Assembly: GCF_002258215.1 (NCBI RefSeq)
Contig: NZ_NEFY01000001.1
Span: 1-64,000, forward strand
Direction of reading: 5' to 3'
Length of the DNA: 64,000 bases
Source of the DNA: Marinobacter vinifirmus
GTDB lineage: Bacteria; Pseudomonadota; Gammaproteobacteria; Pseudomonadales; Oleiphilaceae
A model generated the notes under the pieces. It searched no databases. It worked only from the letters and a program-made list of their open reading frames with translations, and had not been told where the DNA came from. Shown here piece by piece: positions 48,488-59,106 of this stretch. Position 1 is the first letter of the stretch, and the number at the start of each line of letters is the position of its first letter. A program made the position numbers and the translations under genes.

Positions 48488-51151
48488 ATGTACCGCGATG
48501 ATGATCCCATTGAAACCAGCGAATGGCTTGACGCACTAGAGTCGTTAATCGAAAACGAAGGCGTCGACCGTGCCAAATATATTCTGGAGCGCTTGTCTGA
48601 GCGCGCCAGCAGGGACGGCACTGAGCTGCCGTATTCCATTACCACGCCGTTCCGCAACAGCATTCCCGTTACCCAGGAATCCCGGATGCCGGGTGACCTG
48701 TTCATGGAGCGCCGTATCCGTTCCCTGATTCGCTGGAACGCCATGGCCATGGTGGTACGGGCCAACAAGCGCCCGGGTGACCTGGGTGGCCATATCTCCA
48801 CCTTCTCTTCTGCAGCCACCCTTTATGACGTGGGCTTCAATTACTTCTTCCACGGCGGTGGCGACGAACGCGCGTCAGACCTGGTGTATTTCCAGGGCCA
48901 CGCATCGCCCGGTATCTATGCCCGTTCCTTCCTGGAAGGCCGCTTCAGCGAAGCGCAGTTGGACAAGTATCGTGAAGAGGTAGATGGCGACGGGCTGTCT
49001 TCCTACCCGCACCCCTGGCTGATGCCGGATTACTGGCAGTTCCCGACTGTATCCATGGGTCTGGGCCCTATCCAGTCTATCTACCAGGCCCACGTAATGA
49101 AGTACCTGCACAGCCGTGAGCTGATCGACATGGACGGCCGCAAGGTGTGGGCGTTCGTGGGTGACGGCGAGTGTGACGAGCCGGAAACCCTGGGCTCCAT
49201 CTCCAAGGCCGGCCGCGAGAAGCTGGATAACCTGATCTGGGTGGTGAACTGCAACCTGCAGCGCCTGGACGGCCCGGTGCGTGGTAACGGCAAGATTGTC
49301 CAGGAGCTGGAAGGCGTGTTCCGTGGTGCCGGCTGGAATGTGATCAAGGTGGTCTGGGGGCGCATGTGGGATCCGCTGTTCGAGAAAGACGAAGACGGCG
49401 TGATGCAGCGGGCCATGGACGAGATTTGTGATGGCGAGCTGCAGAACCTGACCTTCAAGGGTCCGGCTTACACCCGCAAGGAATTCTTCGGCAAGCATCC
49501 GGAGCTGGCCAAGCTGGCGGAGGATATGTCGGATGAAGATATCCAGAAGCTGAACCGCGGCGGCCACGACCCGTACAAGGTATATGCGGCCTACCACAAG
49601 GCGGTAAACCACGCGAACGGCAAGCCCACCGTGATTCTGGCCCACACCATCAAGGGTTATGGTTTCGGTGCAGCGGGCGAAGCCCAGAACACCGCGCACT
49701 CCCTGAAGAAGCTGGACATCGATACCCTGAAATCCTTCCGGGATCGCTTCGGTGTGCCCCTGAAAGACGAAGAGCTGGAAGACGTACCTTACTACCGCCC
49801 GGCGCCGGACAGCCCGGAGCTGGTGTACATGAAGAAGCGCAGGCAGGAGCTGGGTGGCTTCTATCCCAAGCGCAACAAGGATTGCCAGCCGCTGCAGATT
49901 CCGGAACTGGATATCTTCAAGCAGGTGCTGGAAGGCTCCGGTGGCCGTGAAATCTCCACCACCATGGCGTTCGTGCGCATCCTGACCGCGCTGGTAAAAG
50001 ACAAGCGCATCGGCAAGCGTGTAGTACCCATCGTGCCGGACGAAGCCCGTACCTTCGGTATGGAAGGCATGTTCCGCCAGCTGGGCATCTACACCGCGGA
50101 AGGGCAGAAGTATGTGCCCCAGGACCGCGACCAGATCATGTATTACCGGGAAGACAAGAAGGGCCAGATCCTTCAGGAAGGCATCAACGAAGACGGTGCC
50201 ATGTCTACCTGGATGGCCGCGGCTACGTCCTATAGCACCAACAGCTTCCCGCTGATTCCGTTCTACGTGTTCTATTCCATGTTCGGCTTCCAGCGCGTGG
50301 GTGACCTGGCCTGGGCTTCCGGCGACATGCAGGCCCGAGGCTTCCTGATCGGCGGTACCGCCGGCCGGACGACCCTGAACGGCGAAGGCCTGCAGCACCA
50401 GGACGGTCACAGCCACGTACTGGCCAACACCATTCCGAACTGTAAGGCCTACGACCCGGCCTACGGTTATGAAATGGCCGTGGTGATCCGTCACGGTATG
50501 AAGGAGATGTTCGAAGACAACCAGAACGTCTTCTACTACCTGACCATCGAGAACGAGAACTACGAACAGCCCGCCATGCCGAAAGACTGTGAAGACGGCA
50601 TCATCAAGGGCATGTACAAGTTCGAGTCTGTAGAAACCAAGGGCCGCAAGAAGAGCCCGCGGGTTCAGCTGCTGGGCGCCGGCTCGATCATGAATGAAGT
50701 GCGCGCCGCCGCACAGATGCTGAAAGACGACTGGGGTGTGGCTTCCGATGTGTGGAGCGTAACCAGCTACAACGAACTGGCCCGTGATGGCCAGCACGTG
50801 GAGCGCTGGAACCACCTGCACCCGGACGACAAGCCCCGCAAGGCCTACGTGACCCAGTGCATGGAAGATGCGCAGGGCCCGGTAGTGTCGTCTACCGACT
50901 ACATCAAGCTGCACTCCGAGCAGCTGCGGGCATTCATCCCGAAAACCTACATGACCCTGGGCACCGACGGTTTCGGCCGCAGTGACACCCGCGAGAAGCT
51001 GCGCAGCTTCTTCGAAGTGGATCGTTACTACGTGGCGGTAACCGCGCTGGCAGCCCTGGCCAAAGACGGTGAAATCAAGCAGGAGCAGGTTCTCGAAGCT
51101 ATGCGCAAGTACGGAATCGATCGCAACAAACCGAACCCGGTGCTGAGCTAA
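48488..51151 (+). CDS. aceE: Pyruvate dehydrogenase E1 component (homodimeric)
   Basis: AceE is the thiamine-diphosphate enzyme that decarboxylates pyruvate and transfers the acetyl group to E2 lipoyl domains. The ATG at 48488, after a GAGGG site, is preferred over the adjacent TTG at 48485. The 887-residue protein is full length for the homodimeric type. It shows GHISTFSSAATLYDVGFNYFF, the thiamine-diphosphate motif GDGECDEPE ending in NCNLQRLDGPVRGN, and HTIKGYGFG. It lies 10 bases before aceF. No lipoamide dehydrogenase gene follows. Confidence 0.98.
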   Translation: MYRDDDPIETSEWLDALESLIENEGVDRAKYILERLSERASRDGTELPYSITTPFRNSIPVTQESRMPGDLFMERRIRSLIRWNAMAMVVRANKRPGDLGGHISTFSSAATLYDVGFNYFFHGGGDERASDLVYFQGHASPGIYARSFLEGRFSEAQLDKYREEVDGDGLSSYPHPWLMPDYWQFPTVSMGLGPIQSIYQAHVMKYLHSRELIDMDGRKVWAFVGDGECDEPETLGSISKAGREKLDNLIWVVNCNLQRLDGPVRGNGKIVQELEGVFRGAGWNVIKVVWGRMWDPLFEKDEDGVMQRAMDEICDGELQNLTFKGPAYTRKEFFGKHPELAKLAEDMSDEDIQKLNRGGHDPYKVYAAYHKAVNHANGKPTVILAHTIKGYGFGAAGEAQNTAHSLKKLDIDTLKSFRDRFGVPLKDEELEDVPYYRPAPDSPELVYMKKRRQELGGFYPKRNKDCQPLQIPELDIFKQVLEGSGGREISTTMAFVRILTALVKDKRIGKRVVPIVPDEARTFGMEGMFRQLGIYTAEGQKYVPQDRDQIMYYREDKKGQILQEGINEDGAMSTWMAAATSYSTNSFPLIPFYVFYSMFGFQRVGDLAWASGDMQARGFLIGGTAGRTTLNGEGLQHQDGHSHVLANTIPNCKAYDPAYGYEMAVVIRHGMKEMFEDNQNVFYYLTIENENYEQPAMPKDCEDGIIKGMYKFESVETKGRKKSPRVQLLGAGSIMNEVRAAAQMLKDDWGVASDVWSVTSYNELARDGQHVERWNHLHPDDKPRKAYVTQCMEDAQGPVVSSTDYIKLHSEQLRAFIPKTYMTLGTDGFGRSDTREKLRSFFEVDRYYVAVTALAALAKDGEIKQEQVLEAMRKYGIDRNKPNPVLS

Positions 51152-51161
51152 GGAGACCGCT

Positions 51162-52811
51162 ATGAGTGAACAGGAAATCAAGGTTCCCGATCTTGGCGGT
51201 GCAGATGAAGTCGAGATCATCGAAATCATCGTCAGCGAAGGGGACTCGGTTGCAGAAGAAGATCCGATTCTGACCGTTGAATCTGATAAAGCCTCGGTAG
51301 AACTGCCAGCCCCGGCGGCCGGTAAGATCACCAAGATCACCGTGAAGGTGGGTGACAAGGTAAAGGAAGGCGACGTTATCGGCATGTTGTCTGCCAGCGG
51401 AGACGCCGGTGGCTCTGACGATGCGGAAGAGGACAAGTCTGAAGAAAAGGCCGAGGAGAAATCCGAGGCCAGGTCTGAAGACAGCAAGCCTGCACCGAAG
51501 AAGAAAAAGTCTGGCGGCTCCCGCACCGAAGTGGTGAAGGTGCCTTCGCTGGATGGCTTCGACGACGTGCCGGTAATCGAGATCAACGTGTCCGAAGGCG
51601 ACACCGTGGGCGAGGATGATCCGCTGGTGACCGTGGAGTCCGATAAGGCCACCATGGAAATTCCGTCTCCCTATGCCGGCAAGGTTGGCAAGATTCTGGT
51701 GAAGGAAGGCGACAAGCTTTCTGAAGGCTCTGACCTGCTGGAAATGACCATCGAAGACGATGGTGAGGATGAGGAAGAAGCGGCAGATTCCGGTGACAGT
51801 GCCAAGGCCGAAAGCCAGGCCAGCAAGCCGGAGAAGAAAGACAGCAAGCCTGAAGCGGCCCCGCAGCCACAAGGCTCTACCTACGAGCCGCCGGCACCGG
51901 GCACCAAGGTGCATGCCGGCCCGGCCGTGCGCAAACTGGCACGGGAACTGGGTGCAGACCTGACCCGCGTGAAAGGCTCCGGCCCGAAAGGACGCATCAT
52001 CAAAGATGATGTGCACGCCTACGTGAAGAGCCAGTTGCAGCAGGCCCAGCAGGGCGGCGGCGTGGCGGTTGGCTCGGGCATTCCGGGCGTGAAACTGCCG
52101 GACTTCAGTCAGTTTGGTGAGATCGAGCGTGAAGGCATGTCCCGCATGATGGCGGCTACGGCCACCAACATGCAGCGCAGCTGGCTGAACGTGCCCCACG
52201 TAACCCAGTTCGACGATGCCGACATCACCGAAATGGAAGCCTTCCGCAAAGGCCAGAAAGCAGCCGGCGAAAAGCGTGGCGTGAAAATGACCCCGCTGCC
52301 GTTCCTGCTAAAGGCCTGCGCGGCAGCACTGGCGGAACTGCCTCAGTTCAACGTGTCCCTGGACATGGAACGCAAAGAGGTAGTGCGCAAGAAGTACATC
52401 CACATCGGTATTGCGGTGGATACGCCTCATGGCCTGATGGTTCCGGTGATCCGGGATGTCGACCAGAAAGGCCTGTGGGAGCTGGCGGCGGAAAGCGCCG
52501 AGCTGGCCCAGAAGGCAAGGGACAAGCAATTGAAGCCAGCAGAAATGCAGGGCGCCTGCTTTACCATCACCAGCCTGGGAGGCATTGGCGGCACTGCGTT
52601 CACACCGATTGTGAACACGCCGGAAGTGGCGATTCTGGGTGTCTCCAAGGCATCCATGAAGCCGGTGTGGGACGGCAAGGAATTCCAGCCGCGGCTGATG
52701 CTGCCGCTGTCGCTGTCTTACGACCACCGTGCAGTGAACGGGGCAGATGCCGCTCGGTTTACCAACCTGCTGACGCAGCTGCTGGGGGATATTCGGACCT
52801 TGTTGCTGTAG
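51162..52811 (+). CDS. aceF: Pyruvate dehydrogenase E2, dihydrolipoyllysine acetyltransferase
   Basis: AceF is the core of the pyruvate dehydrogenase complex and passes acetyl groups to CoA. The 549-residue protein has two lipoyl domains with the modified lysines in ESDKASVE (about residue 42) and ESDKATME (about 160), joined by acidic/Lys/Ala-rich linkers. A peripheral subunit-binding domain (AGPAVRKLARELGADLTRVK) binds E1/E3. The C-terminal catalytic domain has SYDHRAVNGADAARF with the active-site His. It follows aceE by 10 bases with an AAGGAG site. Confidence 0.98.
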   Translation: MSEQEIKVPDLGGADEVEIIEIIVSEGDSVAEEDPILTVESDKASVELPAPAAGKITKITVKVGDKVKEGDVIGMLSASGDAGGSDDAEEDKSEEKAEEKSEARSEDSKPAPKKKKSGGSRTEVVKVPSLDGFDDVPVIEINVSEGDTVGEDDPLVTVESDKATMEIPSPYAGKVGKILVKEGDKLSEGSDLLEMTIEDDGEDEEEAADSGDSAKAESQASKPEKKDSKPEAAPQPQGSTYEPPAPGTKVHAGPAVRKLARELGADLTRVKGSGPKGRIIKDDVHAYVKSQLQQAQQGGGVAVGSGIPGVKLPDFSQFGEIEREGMSRMMAATATNMQRSWLNVPHVTQFDDADITEMEAFRKGQKAAGEKRGVKMTPLPFLLKACAAALAELPQFNVSLDMERKEVVRKKYIHIGIAVDTPHGLMVPVIRDVDQKGLWELAAESAELAQKARDKQLKPAEMQGACFTITSLGGIGGTAFTPIVNTPEVAILGVSKASMKPVWDGKEFQPRLMLPLSLSYDHRAVNGADAARFTNLLTQLLGDIRTLLL

Positions 52812-52825
52812 TCCTGAGTCGAGGG

Positions 52826-52872
52826 CTGCTCCGTAGCTTTTTAGTTGCGGGGCGGCTTTCTCGTTTTTGCGT
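52826..52872 (+). terminator. Candidate terminator of aceEF
   Basis: GCTGCTCCG (52826-52834) pairs with CGGGGCGGC (52849-52857), with two G-T pairs, followed by TTTCTCGTTTTT. It overlaps the last codons of the minus-strand antitoxin gene. Confidence 0.55.
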
Positions 52873-53086
52873 TGAGTTTGGCCAAATCTCTACCAATTTG
52901 CTGCATCAGGCTCTTACTTTGGAGAGCGAGAAGGGTTTCCTGCTCTCGCTCCCAGTCCTCAGCACTCATCACCACGAAAGCTTCTCCGGCTCGGCGTGTA
53001 ACCTTGACCGGTTCATGCTGACTAATTACCTGCTCAACAACATTTTCCAAGTTATCTCTAAACTTGTTTACACTGATTGTGTCCAT
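52841..53086 (-). CDS. Orphan Phd/YefM family antitoxin
   Basis: An 81-residue protein that begins MDTISVNKFRDNLENVVEQV and contains HEPVKVTRRAGEAFVVMSAEDW, the typical Phd/YefM fold: an N-terminal DNA-binding dimer and a short C-terminal toxin-binding tail. These antitoxins repress their own operon and neutralise a RelE/YoeB-type toxin. No toxin gene lies downstream; only 29 bases separate its stop from aceF, and nothing suitable lies upstream. It may be a lone regulator or the remnant of a toxin-antitoxin pair. Confidence 0.8.
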   Translation of the reverse strand: MDTISVNKFRDNLENVVEQVISQHEPVKVTRRAGEAFVVMSAEDWEREQETLLALQSKSLMQQIGRDLAKLNAKTRKPPRN

Positions 53087-53368
53087 GAAGCACCTCTATG
53101 TGTGGATATTTCGTGCAACTATGCATCACAAGCCCTAACGCAGTCATCAGGCTCGTTCTGGCTTTCGGCCTCCGACGGATGCCCCTGTCGGGTCGCCGTT
53201 TATGGCTGGCCCGCGACATGCTCGGTGGCAATGGCATCAGTGACGAATTCGGTGTTGCCCGGCATTCAGGCTTTCTTTTGATAAAATCAGTCTCTTCGGC
53301 CAATGACCGGTTCGCCGGGCAGATCCACTATCAGCCTCATGGAACCCGCAAACCACCTTGAGGCCCTT

Positions 53369-54622
53369 ATGACTCCCGCAGAACTGCTCTCTCAGCCGCT
53401 CAAGCTCCCTAATGGCTCTGTCATCCCCAACCGCTTTGCCAAGTCCGCCATGAGCGAGACTCTGGGCACCATTGACAACCACCCCACCAAAGAGCTGGCA
53501 ACCCTGTATCGTGCGTGGGCAGAGGGCGGCACCGGGCTGTCGATCACGGGTAATGTAATGATCGACCGCCGGCAGATCGGAGAGCCACAGAATGTGGTGG
53601 TGGAAGACGAAGGCGACCTTGAGCTTCTTACCGCCTGGGCCAAGGCCGGGCAAAAGGGAGGTAAACAGATCTGGATGCAACTGAACCATCCCGGCAAGCA
53701 AAGCCCCAAAATGCTGAACAAGGACCCGGTCTCGCCCAGCGCGATACCATTCAAAAAAGAGCTCCGCAGCATGTTTGCCACACCCCGCGCCCTGACCGGC
53801 CCGGAAATTGAGGATGTCATCCAGCGCTTTGCCCGCAGCGCTGCCATTGCCCAGAAAGCCGGATTCGACGGCGTGCAAATCCACGGCGCCCACGGTTATC
53901 TGGTGAGCCAGTTCCTGTCACCCCACCACAACCAGCGCACGGATCAGTGGGGTGGTTCGGCGGAGAACCGCAGGCGCTTTGTGTTGGCCGTGTACCGGGC
54001 CATTCGGGAGGTTTGTGGCGCTAGTTTCAACATCGGCATCAAGCTGAACTCAGCGGATTTTCAGCGAGGAGGTTTTACCGAAGGGGAATCGCTGGCGGTG
54101 ATTGAGGCCCTGGTGGCCGAGGGCATTGATCTGGTGGAAATCTCAGGTGGCAATTACGAGAACCCGGCCATGGCAAAGGGCGCTGAAAATGGCAAAGTAA
54201 AGGCCAGTACCCTGGCGCGGGAGGCCTACTTCCTGGAGTTCGCCGAGAAAGTGCGCAATCTCACTGACGTACCCTTGATGGTGACGGGCGGCTTCCGCAC
54301 CGAGACCGGAATGGCCGACGCGTTGGCTTCCGGCGCCACGGACCTGGTGGGCCTGGCGAGGCCGTTGGTGGTGGAGCCGGATTTGCCGAACCGGATTATG
54401 AAAGGCGATCAGGTGACCAGCGCGGTTAGGCCCATCAAAACAGGGATTCGACTGATTGATGACATGGCCCTGATGGAAGTGAGCTGGTACACCCGGCAGA
54501 TCGGCCGGATTGCCAGGGGCATAGCACCGAAACAGCATGACCGGGGGATTCTGTCGTTGATGGAGGTTCTCGGCGTGATGACAACCCGAAGCGTCCGTAG
54601 CAGGCTCCGGGCGGGTGAATAG
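53369..54622 (+). CDS. NADH:flavin oxidoreductase (Old Yellow Enzyme family)
   Basis: A 417-residue FMN-dependent TIM-barrel reductase of the Old Yellow Enzyme / 2,4-dienoyl-CoA reductase-like family. The ATG at 53369 (TTGAGG site) is chosen; upstream in-frame starts at 53339 and 53303 lack sites. Landmarks are PLKLPNGSVIPNRFAKSAM, QLNHPGKQSP, GFDGVQIHGAHGYLVSQFLS and the phosphate-binding VTGGFRT...GLARPLV region. There is no iron-sulfur or second flavin domain, so it is a single-domain reductase. Its substrate (enals, quinones or similar) cannot be inferred. A hairpin (54630-54658) follows. Confidence 0.9.
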   Translation: MTPAELLSQPLKLPNGSVIPNRFAKSAMSETLGTIDNHPTKELATLYRAWAEGGTGLSITGNVMIDRRQIGEPQNVVVEDEGDLELLTAWAKAGQKGGKQIWMQLNHPGKQSPKMLNKDPVSPSAIPFKKELRSMFATPRALTGPEIEDVIQRFARSAAIAQKAGFDGVQIHGAHGYLVSQFLSPHHNQRTDQWGGSAENRRRFVLAVYRAIREVCGASFNIGIKLNSADFQRGGFTEGESLAVIEALVAEGIDLVEISGGNYENPAMAKGAENGKVKASTLAREAYFLEFAEKVRNLTDVPLMVTGGFRTETGMADALASGATDLVGLARPLVVEPDLPNRIMKGDQVTSAVRPIKTGIRLIDDMALMEVSWYTRQIGRIARGIAPKQHDRGILSLMEVLGVMTTRSVRSRLRAGE

Positions 54623-54670
54623 GCAGTTTGCAGGCCGGGGCCTTTGGCCCGGCCCTGCATCGTCCCCTGG

Positions 54671-54781
54671 TTAGTTCGCGAAGTACATCCAGTCAAAGTA
54701 ATCGTGTAGATCCTGCATGGCATAGGCTTCTGCGGCTTGGGTAAGTTCAAACAACAGGCTTTGGTCTTTGGCAAGTTTCAT
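54671..54781 (-). CDS. Small 36-residue protein of unknown function
   Basis: A short minus-strand ORF begins MKLAKDQSLLFELTQAAEAY and ends in an aromatic, acidic tail (AMQDLHDYFDWMYFAN). It has a good ribosome site (TGAGGT, 6 bases upstream of ATG). It lies between the reductase and porin genes, both of which leave room for it. The codons look protein-like and it is soluble rather than membrane-spanning. I do not recognise it; conservation in relatives would decide whether it is real. Confidence 0.5.
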   Translation of the reverse strand: MKLAKDQSLLFELTQAAEAYAMQDLHDYFDWMYFAN

Positions 54782-54976
54782 GGCATTACCTCACAGAGTT
54801 GCAGCGGTTGATGCGGTGAGTGGTTTTCACCGGCTTGCAGTTTGGTACTAGCATTAGCTATGCCAGATTTTTTTCTGGCTTGTAAGGTGTTGAATACCCG
54901 GGGGAAGGGCCCGAGTCGAGCAGGTGTGGGGTTTGGGAATTGAGCCAGAATGGTGCATGTGCACCAGCCAGAAACG

Positions 54977-55000
54977 AAAAACCCCGGCCGGAGCCGGGGT
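54977..55000 (-). terminator. Terminator of the porin gene
   Basis: ACCCCGGC (54981-54988) pairs with GCCGGGGT (54993-55000), and an A-run at 54977-54981 gives a T-run on the minus strand, 26 bases after the porin stop. Confidence 0.8.
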
Positions 55001-55025
55001 GATTCTGAGTTAACTGCCTAGGAAA

Positions 55026-56183
55026 TCAGAAGCTGTATTGCGCCAGGAAGAGTACGCGGTTAGCGTCGCCGTCATCCCCACCCTGAGTTTCAGTTTCCAG
55101 GTAGCCATACTCTACGCCCATATTGACGTTTTTGACTGGCGACCACATGTAGTTAACATAGATCATTGAGTTAGTGTCGGTCTCATCAGCAGACAACGTT
55201 GTGTCCCGAACCGCGTCGTCCAGATCCACAGTTGCCATACCGTAGCCCAGGTTAACGGAACGACCGCCGCCAAGGCTCATGCTGGCACCAATTGTGCCAC
55301 CGTACGCTTCGACTGTTTCGATGTCACCGTTGGCGTCTACATAGCCATCATATTGGCCAAAGTTGCCGCCTGCTCGCCAAACATACCCGGTAGCGCCCTC
55401 ACCATAGTTGATAGCACCCTGAACCGAGAGCATGTCAGTAACTGCAACCTTACCGGCCAAGAATGCAGCATATCCGAAGGTTGCATCGTCCTCAGATCCG
55501 GTGTCATAGGCTGTTTGCTTGACCATTGCTGCCGCTGAGTAAGATAGTCCTCCGGAGGAGTCCTCAAGCCGTACAGTCAGAGCTGGCGTACTGCTCTTCG
55601 TGTCGTCGGTGATCGGGCCGTCAGCATCCACTCCGTTACCTACGCTATTGGTGGCCTGCTCGAGAGAGAATGACAGTGCGCCTGAAGTGTAGCGGATCTG
55701 TTCTGTACGCCCCTGGGTACCCGGCCGGCCTGGAGCACCGTCAAAGTCGATGCCCGCAGTGTTGCCTACAAATGAGTTGTAGTTAGACCAGGTGCGACCG
55801 ATCAGGACGTTATTATATTCGCCATAGGCGTGACGAAGGCGCGGCTCAAGTGTGTCGTTGTTATCAAAGTCCAGTTCAACCACAACCTTTACGTCTTCCG
55901 GCGATGTTACTGAAAAACCCAGTCGGCTGGTATTTGCATCCATGCCGAAATGGCCGTCTGAGGTATCGCCTGAACCTGTGGTGATTTTTGAATAATTGCC
56001 AGCTTGACCGCCGGCGGCGATATTCTCATCAATGTCGTAGGATGCTACGACCCTCGCGAAACCATACAGATTTGCTTCATAGCCATTGGCCTCAAAGCTA
56101 ACGGCACCAGCCTGCCCGGCAACGCCAAAAATTGCCGCAGCCGCCGTCGCACGAATGGCCATTCTCAATTTGTTATTTTGCAT
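55026..56183 (-). CDS. DcaP-like outer-membrane porin
   Basis: A 385-residue exported beta-barrel resembling the DcaP trimeric porins of Acinetobacter and Marinobacter, which favour dicarboxylic and other anionic substrates. The start at 56183 has a GTGGAG site; five extra residues before it have none. The signal peptide (about 1-27) ends in GQAGA. LYGFARVVASYDID, SRLGF and RHAYGEYNNVLIGRTWSNY are porin-like, and the C-terminus is AQYSF with a terminal Phe. DNA is moderately A/T-richer than the neighbours. It is divergent from the nuclease gene. Confidence 0.82.
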   Translation of the reverse strand: MQNNKLRMAIRATAAAAIFGVAGQAGAVSFEANGYEANLYGFARVVASYDIDENIAAGGQAGNYSKITTGSGDTSDGHFGMDANTSRLGFSVTSPEDVKVVVELDFDNNDTLEPRLRHAYGEYNNVLIGRTWSNYNSFVGNTAGIDFDGAPGRPGTQGRTEQIRYTSGALSFSLEQATNSVGNGVDADGPITDDTKSSTPALTVRLEDSSGGLSYSAAAMVKQTAYDTGSEDDATFGYAAFLAGKVAVTDMLSVQGAINYGEGATGYVWRAGGNFGQYDGYVDANGDIETVEAYGGTIGASMSLGGGRSVNLGYGMATVDLDDAVRDTTLSADETDTNSMIYVNYMWSPVKNVNMGVEYGYLETETQGGDDGDANRVLFLAQYSF

Positions 56184-56341
56184 CGTTGTTGTCTCCACAT
56201 CTTTATTTTTGTTGGACCCACAAAGAAGTTAGTTACGGTTAGGTGACAATTCAAACAGAATTGATCACTCTTTAGACGAATGTCTATAGGCCCTGAGCTC
56301 AAGGTGAGCTAAACCAAAGTTGAGCAATCTGCGTACGGTCC

Positions 56342-57796
56342 ATGATGACAACCAGAAACACACCCTTGCAGCAAGAAACCTTCGCTTTCCTGGATATCGA
56401 AACCACCGGCGGAAACCCGCAGCGCGACAGGATCACGGAAATCGGCATCCGGTTCTGGCGAGCCGGTGAGGTGGTGGGGGAATGGCAAACCTTGCTGAAC
56501 CCGGAGACCAGAATTTCCGGCTTTATCGAAAGGCTCACTGGCATCACGAATGTGATGGTGGCTGATGCGCCGCTGTTTGCCGATATTGCTGATGAGCTGG
56601 AGCAGCAGCTGCAGGGAAAGGTCTTTGTTGCCCACAACGCCCGCTTTGACTATGGCTTCATAAAGTCCGAATTTCGCCGTTTGGGCCGTCCGTTCAGTGC
56701 GAAGGTTTTGTGCACGGTGCGCCTGTCCCGGGCGTTGTATCCGGAACATAGCCGGCACAACATGGATGCCCTCATTGCCCGTCACAATTTACCTGAGGTG
56801 GAGCGGCATCGGGCCATGGGCGATGTAGCGGCGATGCTGGCGTTTTTCGAGCATGCCCGCGCAGAGCACGGTTCGGATGCCATCAACAACGCTATTCGGA
56901 AGCTCTTGCAGCGCCAGAGCACGCCCTCAAACGTACCTGCCGAATTATTCGCCGGACTGCCCCATGGCCCGGGTGTTTACCGGTTTTACGGTGACAACGA
57001 TGTGCTGTTGTACGTTGGCAAAAGCACCAACATAGCGCAGCGGGTGGCATCCCATTTCTCGGGAGACCATCAGTCCAGCCGCGGGCTACGGCTGTCTGAA
57101 AGCCTGCGCAGGGTGGAGTTCACAGAAACCGCCGGTGAGTTGGGGGCGTTGCTGCTGGAACTCAAACAGATCAAAACCCTGAACCCCCTCTACAACCGCC
57201 GCTCCCGGGCGGCAAAGCAGCTGGCCAGCATGGTGTTGGAAGAGGGTGCCGGCGGCTATCTGCAGGCACGCATTGCCCGCAGCCTGCAGCCGGATCAGTT
57301 GGGGCAGTATTACGGCCTGTTTCGCAGCAAGCGGGATGCGGTGGCGGCGTTACGGGGCATTGCTGGCAAGAATGACCTTTGCGGCAAGCTGCTGGGCCTG
57401 GAACCTACAGGCCCCGGGCCCTGTTTCCAGCGAAGCCTTGGGCGCTGCAAAGGTGCCTGTGAGGGTGCCGAGGACGTAACCCGCTACAACCTGCGCATGC
57501 AGATTGCCTTCCATGGCCTGCGCCTGAAAACCTGGCCCTGGGCCGGTCCGGTAGCTCTGGTGGAGCAGAATCCGGATAACGAACGCACAGACCTGCTGGT
57601 TATCTGGAACTGGATACACCTGCAAACCCTGCACAGTGAAGAGGAACTGGTAGACTTTCAGCCTGGAAACGAACCGGTCACCTTCGACCTGGATTCCTAC
57701 AAACTGCTGGCCAAGGCACTTCTGGGGAAAGACAAAAACCATCACCGCATCATCGAGTTGCCCGCTGTTGCACAACCGGCTGTTCTTATGCCGTGA
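56342..57796 (+). CDS. DnaQ-like exonuclease fused to a UvrC-type GIY-YIG nuclease
   Basis: A 484-residue fusion. Residues about 12-180 form a DEDDh 3'-5' exonuclease (DIET with Asp18 and Glu20; AHNARFDYGF; HRAMGDVAA with the catalytic His). Residues about 205-295 form a GIY-YIG endonuclease (GVYRF...LLYVGKS) like the N-terminus of UvrC and Cho. The last part contains four cysteines (C-x11-C-x7-C-x3-C, ending LGRCKGAC) like the UvrC iron-sulfur site. It lacks the UvrC C-terminal RNase H and helix-hairpin-helix modules. A DNA-repair role is inferred. It lies between divergent porin and astC. Confidence 0.88.
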   Translation: MMTTRNTPLQQETFAFLDIETTGGNPQRDRITEIGIRFWRAGEVVGEWQTLLNPETRISGFIERLTGITNVMVADAPLFADIADELEQQLQGKVFVAHNARFDYGFIKSEFRRLGRPFSAKVLCTVRLSRALYPEHSRHNMDALIARHNLPEVERHRAMGDVAAMLAFFEHARAEHGSDAINNAIRKLLQRQSTPSNVPAELFAGLPHGPGVYRFYGDNDVLLYVGKSTNIAQRVASHFSGDHQSSRGLRLSESLRRVEFTETAGELGALLLELKQIKTLNPLYNRRSRAAKQLASMVLEEGAGGYLQARIARSLQPDQLGQYYGLFRSKRDAVAALRGIAGKNDLCGKLLGLEPTGPGPCFQRSLGRCKGACEGAEDVTRYNLRMQIAFHGLRLKTWPWAGPVALVEQNPDNERTDLLVIWNWIHLQTLHSEEELVDFQPGNEPVTFDLDSYKLLAKALLGKDKNHHRIIELPAVAQPAVLMP

Positions 57797-57846
57797 GTGG
57801 CGTATTATGGGCAGATTCACCCTGTCACTTAGCAATGAGTCACTGA

Positions 57847-59070
<1,224 letters not shown>

Positions 59071-59106
59071 TTCCGAAGCTGCACGGTTGATGACACAGTA
59101 GGTGAT

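Noticed and set aside
48875-51655. 926-codon minus-strand open frame opposite aceE/aceF
   Set aside because: It covers two certain genes on the other strand and looks like a by-product of their high-GC codon use.
53100-53302. Possible integron attC site beside the antitoxin (GCCCTAACGC...)
   Set aside because: The core resembles attC only in a few bases; no matching GTTRRRY end or imperfect palindrome was found.
53058-53303. 81-codon minus-strand open frame upstream of the antitoxin, considered as a toxin
   Set aside because: It overlaps the antitoxin start, is rich in Arg/Pro/Ser without toxin motifs, and has no good ribosome site.
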